From IMG/VR virus record IMGVR_UViG_3300042731_005410, positions 1 to 23,274 of that record: a stretch of 23,274 bases of DNA. The stretch is one strand, 5' to 3'. This document shows positions 17,325 to 23,274 of this stretch, piece after piece. This DNA comes from a virus. Made by a program: the position numbers and the translations under genes. Within the stretch, counting starts at the first letter, position 1; the number at the start of each line of letters is the position of its first letter. The notes beneath the pieces are model-generated. The model searched no databases. It was given only the letters and a program-made list of their open reading frames with translations, and was not told the origin of the DNA.

Positions 17325-19179
17325 GTTTTTAATTAAAAAAGAGACTCCGAATATAAATGAGGAGCTACTTAAAATAACAGGGCATCTTGAAGAGAAAGAT
17401 GCCAAGTATCATTTGCATAATTTTTTGCGAGAAAATATTACTTTCACTACCAACCTAATTGCAGGGGTAGACCTATTTCCGTTTCAGCACCTTGCGATTA
17501 AATCAATGCTTGAAACGGATTATTTCTTGGGTATATGGAGTCGGGGTATGTCGAAGTCCTTTAGTACTGCTATATATGCCTTCCTGGATGCTATATTCAA
17601 TCAAGGGGTGCAGATAGGTATTTTGGCGGCTACATTTAGACAGTCAAAGATGATATTTGAAAAAATTGAAGATATTGCTAACAAGCCAGAGGCTCAATTC
17701 TTATCACAGTGCATAACAAAAAAATCCAAAAAGAATGACCAATGGACCTTAGAGATTGGTGAGTCTAAAATAATTGCTTTACCTTTGGGTGATGGTTCAA
17801 AACTTCGGGGTTTCCGATTTCATAGAATTATTATAGATGAGTTTCTTTTGATGCCTGAGCATGTATATAACGAAGTTATTTTGCCATTCTTGAGTGTTGT
17901 TCAAAATCCTACCGAGCGTGAAAAAGTAAGAAAGCTAGAAAACGAACTCATAGCCCAAGGTAAAATGAAGGAAGAAGATAGGTACCAATGGCCAAACAAT
18001 AAATTAATAGCTTTATCTTCTGCTAGTTATAAATTTGAATATTTATATAAAGTATATGAAACTTTTGAAGATTTAATATTGAATGGTATACCTGAACATA
18101 GTAATGATACCTCTAAGAGAGTTATTATGCATTTTAGTTATGATGTTGCTCCTGAAGCATTGTATGATCAGAATTTAATTAATCAATCAAAGCAAACAAT
18201 GAGTCAGTCTCAGTTTGACCGAGAGTTTAATGCTGTGTTTACAGACGATAGCTCTGGTTACTTTAAGACATCTACAATGGCTGAATGTACAATAAAAGAC
18301 GGAGAAGGGCCTCATTTAGAGATAGCTGGAGATAGAGACTCTAAATATTTGCTTGCTTTTGACCCCAGTTGGGCAGAATCAGAGAGTTCTGACGATTTTG
18401 CTATACATGTGTTTAAATTAAATGACAATACTCAAACAGGCACCTTAGTCCATAGCTATGCTATGCCCGGACTCAAAATGCAAGATCATATTAATTATTT
18501 TCATTATTTATTGACACATTTTAATATAGTAGCTATTGTAGGTGATTATGGTGGAGGTGTTCAGTTTATGCAAGCCGCTAATGCTAGTGAACAGTTTAAT
18601 AAAAGTAATATCAACATTCAAGAAATTACAGCTAACTTCGACGACCTAGAGAAATATCAAGATGTATTATTGCAAGCCAAGAATCAATACAACTTAAAAG
18701 ACAAGAGGATATGTGTTCTGAGAAAGGCTACATCTGACTGGATTCGAAGGGCAAACGAATTATTACAGGCTAATTTTGACCACAAAAGAATCTCTTTTGG
18801 ATGCCGAGCATTAGATGAAAATTATCACAAGCAAATAAAGGTTAATATACCAATTGACAGCTTAACCTTTTTACCGAACCAGAAAGAACTTTTAAAAAAT
18901 TCTGGTTCAGCTAAAATTATCGACTTTTTAGACCATCAATACGACATGGTTAATTATACAAAAAACCAATGCGCCTTAATTCAGGTATCCTCTTCAGCAC
19001 AGGGCACCCAGACATTTGGCCTGCCGAATAACTTAAAAAGACAAACTGGGCCAGGCAAGACACGAAAAGACTCGTATTCTGCTTTAGTTTTAGGTAATTG
19101 GATGATTAAGACTTATTATGACTTTACGATGTCGAAAAGTGATCCAACTGCAGCTACTTTCACTCCTATGATGATTTAA
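17305..19179 (+). CDS. terL: Terminase large subunit, 624 aa
   Basis: The packaging motor has an ATPase and a nuclease domain. FPFQHLAIKSML at about residues 58-69 is the adenine-binding region. The Walker A is atypical, SRGMSKS at 79-85. Walker B is RIIIDEF at about 174-180, with the catalytic glutamate. LIALSSAS at about 233-240 is the coupling motif. The nuclease acids are in LLAFDPSWA (about 350), AIVGDYGG (about 412) and RKDSYSAL (about 590). TerL translocates DNA into proheads and cuts it. It overlaps the C2H2-ERCC4 gene and precedes the portal gene after a hairpin. Confidence 0.93.
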   Translation: MSWEEGKFLIKKETPNINEELLKITGHLEEKDAKYHLHNFLRENITFTTNLIAGVDLFPFQHLAIKSMLETDYFLGIWSRGMSKSFSTAIYAFLDAIFNQGVQIGILAATFRQSKMIFEKIEDIANKPEAQFLSQCITKKSKKNDQWTLEIGESKIIALPLGDGSKLRGFRFHRIIIDEFLLMPEHVYNEVILPFLSVVQNPTEREKVRKLENELIAQGKMKEEDRYQWPNNKLIALSSASYKFEYLYKVYETFEDLILNGIPEHSNDTSKRVIMHFSYDVAPEALYDQNLINQSKQTMSQSQFDREFNAVFTDDSSGYFKTSTMAECTIKDGEGPHLEIAGDRDSKYLLAFDPSWAESESSDDFAIHVFKLNDNTQTGTLVHSYAMPGLKMQDHINYFHYLLTHFNIVAIVGDYGGGVQFMQAANASEQFNKSNINIQEITANFDDLEKYQDVLLQAKNQYNLKDKRICVLRKATSDWIRRANELLQANFDHKRISFGCRALDENYHKQIKVNIPIDSLTFLPNQKELLKNSGSAKIIDFLDHQYDMVNYTKNQCALIQVSSSAQGTQTFGLPNNLKRQTGPGKTRKDSYSALVLGNWMIKTYYDFTMSKSDPTAATFTPMMI

Positions 19180-19216
19180 AGTCAAAGTTAACTTTTAACT
19201 TTAAAATAGACTTTTT
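19178..19216 (+). terminator. Nested hairpin terminator candidate after terL
   Basis: AAAGTTAA (19184-19191) pairs with TTAACTTT (19195-19202) around CTT. Outside it AAAGTC (19178-19183) can pair with GACTTT (19209-19214), which runs into a T tract. The stem is AT-rich, so termination may be partial. Confidence 0.55.
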
Positions 19217-19225
19217 GATTCTTTG

Positions 19226-19239
19226 GTGTACAATTAAAT
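19226..19239 (+). promoter_or_regulatory. Candidate late promoter GTGTACAAT before the portal gene
   Basis: GTG at 19226-19228 and TACAAT at 19229-19234, then five bases to the ATG at 19240. No -35 box is visible. With a -10 here, the mRNA would be leaderless or nearly so; there is no Shine-Dalgarno. Confidence 0.45.
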
Positions 19240-21237
19240 ATGCCAAGAAAATATGTAAAAAAATCTGAGTACTGGAAAAAGTTTGAAACCACTGACGGAG
19301 CTAACTCAAGCATAGACCAGCCAAAAATTAATAGCGATATAAAGCCTGCTAGTGCAGGAGATTCATATTATACTGAGGCAGCATACTCAAGAAACGTAGG
19401 TCAAATTGATGCAAGTGATTCTACAAGGACAAGGCGGAACTATGTAGCCACTAATAAAAAAGGTGCAAAGTATAAAAATATAGAAGAGTGTCCATTGTCT
19501 TATAGTAACGAAAAAAGTTACATTAGTCCCAGGTCTTCTATTTTATTATGTCAAAAGGCTTATGCCAATATAGCTATATTCAGAAATGCCATCGATGTTA
19601 TGTCTGAGTTTTCTAATTCAGATATATATTTGGAAGGTGGTTCAGAAAAATCAAAGGCATTTATCCAAAAATGGATGGATAAAATTGAAATATGGAAATT
19701 TAAAGATCAATACTTCAGGGAATACTATAGATCTGGTAATGTTTTTATTTATAAATTAAATGCAAAATTTACTACTGAAGACTTAGTTAAACTCAATAAA
19801 GTCTATGCATCAGATGATTTTAGTATAGCTAGTAAAAATATACCTATTAAATATATATTTTTAAATCCTTATGACTTTGTAGCAGATAGAGTGTTATCGT
19901 TTAATGCTCAAGATGGAGTTTATAAAAAACTGTTAAGCGAGTATGACATACAAAAACTTAGAAACCCGCAGACAGATTACGACCAAGAAGTTTTCGATTC
20001 TTTACCTCAAGATGCAAAAGAAGCTATCACTGGCAATCGATTTAATCAAGAGGGGGTACTGGTTCCTTTGGATGCCTCTAAGCTCCTATTCTCTTTTTAT
20101 AAAAAGCAAGACTACGAACCATTTGCCACACCTTTTGGGTTTCCAGTACTGGACGACATCAATTGGAAAATGGAGTTAAAGAAGGTTGATCAAGCTATTA
20201 CTAGAACAATCGAAAATGTTATATTGTTAGTAACTATGGGTAATACTCCTGATAAGGGAGGTATTAATCCTAATAACTTAAAAGCCATGCAAGATCTTTT
20301 TCAAAATGAAAGTATTGGCCGGGCTTTGATTGCCGATTATACTACAAAAGCTGAGTTTATTATTCCCGACTTAAACAAAGTTCTTGGTGCAGACAAATAT
20401 GAAATCGTTAATGAAGACATTAAAGAAGGTTTGCAAAATATTATCGTAGGAAAAGAAAACTATTCGAGCACTCAGGTTAAGGCTCAGATTTTCCTGGAAA
20501 GGCTTAAAGAAGCCCGCAATACATTTTTAAATGATATTTTACAGCCTCAAATCAAAGAAGTTTGTAAAGCGATGGGATTCAAGAACTACCCCAGGGCAAA
20601 GTTTGTTGAGATTGACATTAAAGACGAAGTTCAAATGCACAGAGTCACATCTAGACTAATCGAGATGGGAATCATTACCCCCGAGCAAGGCATGACTGCC
20701 CTCAAGCAAGGTGTTTACCCGGATCCATCAGATTTAAAACCTGCTCAAGAGAAATTTGTAGAACAAAGAGAAAAAGGATTCTATACCCCCCTTAGTGTCG
20801 CTCAGCCTATTCTACCAGAAGGAGAAGAATTAGGATCCCAGACTTCGGTACCAAGTGAGACTGGCAGGCCCGCTGGCACAAAAACAAAAACTAATAATTT
20901 AATAGCTCACGAAGATTCATACAGCAGGGCCGATATACAGTCTGTCATATATGCCATCGAAGATCTTGACAAACACATGGAATCTGAACTTAAAAAAGCA
21001 TACAATAAAAAACGTTTATCAAAAGAGCATAAAAGCATGATTGAGAGTCTTTCAGAAAGTATTGTTATGTCTGCAGATATGGAAAGCTGGAAAAGTACAG
21101 CTAGCGAGTGCATTAAAGACTTTAATAATATAGAAGACTTAACCATCATGCCTGAAGTGCTCGACATAGGAGAAGAGCATAAAATAGTATCCTATCCTGC
21201 AGCTATATTATATCATAGTAAAAAAAATCAAAAATAA
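19240..21237 (+). CDS. Portal protein, 665 aa
   Basis: The identification rests on layout and content. A polar N-terminus is followed by RNAIDVMSEFSNSDIYLEGG (about residues 114-133), FREYYRSGNVFIYKLN (about 159-174), YIFLNPYDFVAD (about 205-216) and a long helical stem region with ENYSSTQVKAQIFLERLKEA (about 406-425). The ENYSS-Q--A-IFLERL motif at the stem and clip is typical of portal proteins. Twelve copies would form the DNA channel at the capsid vertex and the docking site for terminase. The C-terminal 120 residues form a charged helical extension. The position directly after terL supports the call. Length is above the T4 gp20 size (524 aa). Confidence 0.88.
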   Translation: MPRKYVKKSEYWKKFETTDGANSSIDQPKINSDIKPASAGDSYYTEAAYSRNVGQIDASDSTRTRRNYVATNKKGAKYKNIEECPLSYSNEKSYISPRSSILLCQKAYANIAIFRNAIDVMSEFSNSDIYLEGGSEKSKAFIQKWMDKIEIWKFKDQYFREYYRSGNVFIYKLNAKFTTEDLVKLNKVYASDDFSIASKNIPIKYIFLNPYDFVADRVLSFNAQDGVYKKLLSEYDIQKLRNPQTDYDQEVFDSLPQDAKEAITGNRFNQEGVLVPLDASKLLFSFYKKQDYEPFATPFGFPVLDDINWKMELKKVDQAITRTIENVILLVTMGNTPDKGGINPNNLKAMQDLFQNESIGRALIADYTTKAEFIIPDLNKVLGADKYEIVNEDIKEGLQNIIVGKENYSSTQVKAQIFLERLKEARNTFLNDILQPQIKEVCKAMGFKNYPRAKFVEIDIKDEVQMHRVTSRLIEMGIITPEQGMTALKQGVYPDPSDLKPAQEKFVEQREKGFYTPLSVAQPILPEGEELGSQTSVPSETGRPAGTKTKTNNLIAHEDSYSRADIQSVIYAIEDLDKHMESELKKAYNKKRLSKEHKSMIESLSESIVMSADMESWKSTASECIKDFNNIEDLTIMPEVLDIGEEHKIVSYPAAILYHSKKNQK

Positions 21238-21279
21238 GTGTATCTATATAAAGTATCATTTTTAAAATAAAAAAATATT

Positions 21280-22872
21280 ATGCTGCCATATAAATATATC
21301 ACTAGCTTTGAAGAGAGTATAGCTGTACAACAAAATGATAGTGATCAACTGATAAGTTCTGCATCACTTGATTCATTAAAAGAGCTAGCCCCAGAAAATA
21401 TAGACTTTGAAAAGAATATAGACCTCGTTGGGGTTGCATTTAATGCAGCTGTCGCTAATAGGTTTAATAAAAACGGGGATGGAATCGACACTGCTACAGC
21501 TTTAGCTATTAAAGATTACTTTATTCATAAACCAACAAACATAGAGCATCAAAAACAAAAGGTGGTGGGTCATATTGTGGGAGCTTCTTTGTCGGAGTAT
21601 GGAAGTAACGAAATCATATCTGAAGCTGAAGCCGCAAACAATAATGGACCATTTAATATTGCACTTTCAGCCGTTGTATATAGAACAGTGAATCCAGATT
21701 TTGCAGAGTTAATTGAACAATCCGTCGATGAGTCTAGTGATTTTTATCAAACTGTATCCGCTAGCTGGGAAATTGGATTCAATGATTATGTGATAGCGGT
21801 AGGCAGTAAAAACCTAGAAGAAGCGAAAATCATTTCTGGAGAACTAAAGCAAGAATACTCTAAATACCTAAAAGCATACGGAGGAAATGGAAGGACTGAA
21901 GAAGGAGAAGAAGTTTATCGATTAATTAAAGGCGATATATATCCTATAGGTATAGGTTTCACATCGAATCCAGCAGCGGATGTCAAGGGTTTAGTCATGC
22001 TTGCAGAAAACGAAGAAGGTGATAATACTCAAGGCGATAATGATGCTTCAATTGAAGTACTGAAAATAAAAAATAATTTTTTACAAGAAAAAAGTTCCCA
22101 TTTACAGAATGGCGATGTAATCATTAACAAGAATCATAAACCAAATCACATTATGGAAAAAGAAATTCTAGATCAAGTAACCGAAACCCTCGAGGCTCAA
22201 GCTTCTTCTAAGAAGTTATCCGAAGAGGCAATCGCTAATATCACTAAAGTGTTTCATGACGCCATCATCGACAAAAGCGAAAAATGGCAACAAGAAAAAG
22301 AAGACCTACAAAAAGAAAAAGAAGAACTTGCCCAAGCTCAAGAAGCTTCCGCACAAGAGCTTGAAGACATGAAGGTTAAACTTTCTGAAGTTAGCGAAGA
22401 ACTTGCAACAATTAAAACAGAAGTAGCTGCAAAACAAGAAGCTGAATTGTTCAACGAAAGAATGAGTGAACTTGATGACAATTTCTTATTGGAAGATGAA
22501 GATCGAGTACTTTTAGCATCAGAACTTAAAGAGCTCGGTTCATCCGAAGAAGCTTATGCTCAATACAAAGAAAAGCTCAATGTAGTATGGAAACATAAAA
22601 CAAAAGCTTTCCAAGAAGAGCAAGAAAAGATTTTCAACGAAAAAATTGAAGCAGAAGTGCAGAAACGTCTTGCATCTCTTGCCAACGAAACCGAAGCTGA
22701 AGTTGAATCTACTGAAGAATCAGAAGAAGCTGCTGAAGAAGTTATTGAATCTGCAGAATCTGAAGAGCAAGCAGTTGCAAACAACAACAGCGAATCAATC
22801 GAAGAAGAAATTTCTTTAAGAGAAAAATTTAAAAAATCTTTCTCCAAGGATAGTGTACAAATTCAATACTAA
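21280..22872 (+). CDS. Fused prohead protease and scaffold protein, 530 aa
   Basis: Residues 1-250 look like a prohead maturation protease: VGVAFNAAVANRFNKNGDGI, then KPTNIEHQKQKVVGHIVG with candidate catalytic His90 or His98, and FYQTVSASWEIGF with Ser160 or Ser162. Residues of about 290-520 are an acidic, alanine- and glutamate-rich coiled coil starting MEKEILDQVTETLEAQ, typical of a capsid scaffold. The scaffold half should organise the prohead and be degraded by the protease half. An in-frame ATG at 22153 could give a scaffold-only product, though no Shine-Dalgarno precedes it. GTGTATCTATATA at 21238-21250 may be its promoter. Confidence 0.85.
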   Translation: MLPYKYITSFEESIAVQQNDSDQLISSASLDSLKELAPENIDFEKNIDLVGVAFNAAVANRFNKNGDGIDTATALAIKDYFIHKPTNIEHQKQKVVGHIVGASLSEYGSNEIISEAEAANNNGPFNIALSAVVYRTVNPDFAELIEQSVDESSDFYQTVSASWEIGFNDYVIAVGSKNLEEAKIISGELKQEYSKYLKAYGGNGRTEEGEEVYRLIKGDIYPIGIGFTSNPAADVKGLVMLAENEEGDNTQGDNDASIEVLKIKNNFLQEKSSHLQNGDVIINKNHKPNHIMEKEILDQVTETLEAQASSKKLSEEAIANITKVFHDAIIDKSEKWQQEKEDLQKEKEELAQAQEASAQELEDMKVKLSEVSEELATIKTEVAAKQEAELFNERMSELDDNFLLEDEDRVLLASELKELGSSEEAYAQYKEKLNVVWKHKTKAFQEEQEKIFNEKIEAEVQKRLASLANETEAEVESTEESEEAAEEVIESAESEEQAVANNNSESIEEEISLREKFKKSFSKDSVQIQY

Positions 22873-22891
22873 AAAATAGAGGAAATAAAAA

Positions 22892-23274
22892 ATGGCTAAT
22901 AGACTACTACCATTCAGGCAATATAACGAACATTTTGTAGTAAATTTGTTCGCTCTCAAAACATCAGAGCTTGACTTAACAAGCATCTCTGTTAATACTC
23001 ACGCTGCATCCGGCAAACATGACGCCGGTGTTCTTGTTAAGCCAACCCAAGGTATACTCGATCTTGGTGCTGGATACAGCGGATCTGGCGAAGATGCAGG
23101 CAAAGGAGACTCTACTCTGAACACCTACTTGGGTTCAACAGGCTACCCTCACGTTGGTCGCAATGTCAACCCCGAAGCTTTTGGAAAAATTGAAGTTGCT
23201 GATGCAACTGATACCATTTTGGGCGTCACGCTTAACCAAACCCTCGCTTATGATGAAAACGGGGAAAAAATGCT
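22892..23274 (+). CDS. Capsid-associated structural protein, N-terminal part (runs off the window)
   Basis: The frame opens MANRLLPFRQYNEHFVVNLF and stays open to the window edge (127 codons), including GVLVKPTQGILDLG and ILGVTLNQTLAYDENG. The beta-rich sequence with GVTLNQT--YDENGEK resembles head decoration or capsid-associated proteins encoded next to the major capsid gene; it does not look like a standard gp23 N-terminus. The ribosome binding site AGAGGA lies ten bases before the ATG. Codon use is richer in C and G than upstream structural genes, as expected for a highly expressed virion protein. It could still be the major capsid protein of an unfamiliar type. Confidence 0.75.
   Translation, partial: MANRLLPFRQYNEHFVVNLFALKTSELDLTSISVNTHAASGKHDAGVLVKPTQGILDLGAGYSGSGEDAGKGDSTLNTYLGSTGYPHVGRNVNPEAFGKIEVADATDTILGVTLNQTLAYDENGEKM

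Overview
The window is part of a tailed double-stranded DNA phage genome (Caudoviricetes). It is AT-rich and very densely packed, with many genes overlapping by ATGA. The right half carries a head-packaging module in the order terminase large subunit, portal, fused prohead protease/scaffold, capsid-associated protein. It also has PhoH, Hsp20, a phage-encoded sigma factor and tail-fibre-type genes. This set is typical of lytic, T4-superfamily-like phages of marine and other aquatic bacteria. The host cannot be fixed from the sequence; I see no tRNA, integrase, lysogeny gene, CRISPR array or insertion sequence.

Left region (1-8028): about 28 small genes, mostly of unknown function. They run rightward from 1 to 5763 and leftward from 7993 to 5863, converging near 5800. 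The recognisable ones are a DUF932-type protein (2633-3502), a GP88-type cysteine-rich protein (3926-4639) and a DUF7249-type protein (7023-7250). Two non-coding patterns stand out. First, at least ten start codons, and probably thirteen, sit at a fixed distance from a sigma70-like promoter: TTG, 20 bases, TAnnnT, 6 bases, ATG. This puts the A of ATG at about +1, so the mRNAs should be leaderless. Second, a 59-bp element occurs six times, only between transcription units and always on the same strand. Each copy is two 17-bp half-sites with a period of exactly 42 bp, flanking a GC-rich core with GGCGCC. Five of the six lie just upstream of a leaderless promoter, so element plus promoter looks like a repeated regulatory cassette.

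Hinge (8029-8396): 368 bases without a gene, very AT-rich with G-runs and a CCCC/GGGG dyad. It separates the leftward small-gene block from the rightward virion block.

Right region (8397-23274): a lysine-rich protein with a phage-specific domain, an unknown probable virion protein, Hsp20, then an inverted cassette (12139-10429, minus strand) with tail-fibre-like genes. Next come PhoH, a membrane-anchored GAF-like protein, a zinc-ribbon protein and a sigma factor with a cysteine insertion. These are followed by a coiled-coil protein that could be the small terminase subunit, two small proteins, a C2H2-ERCC4 nuclease overlapping the terminase gene, then TerL, portal, protease/scaffold and the start of a capsid-associated protein. 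Transcription units here often begin with a different motif, GTGTAYAW, which is a candidate late promoter for the phage sigma factor.
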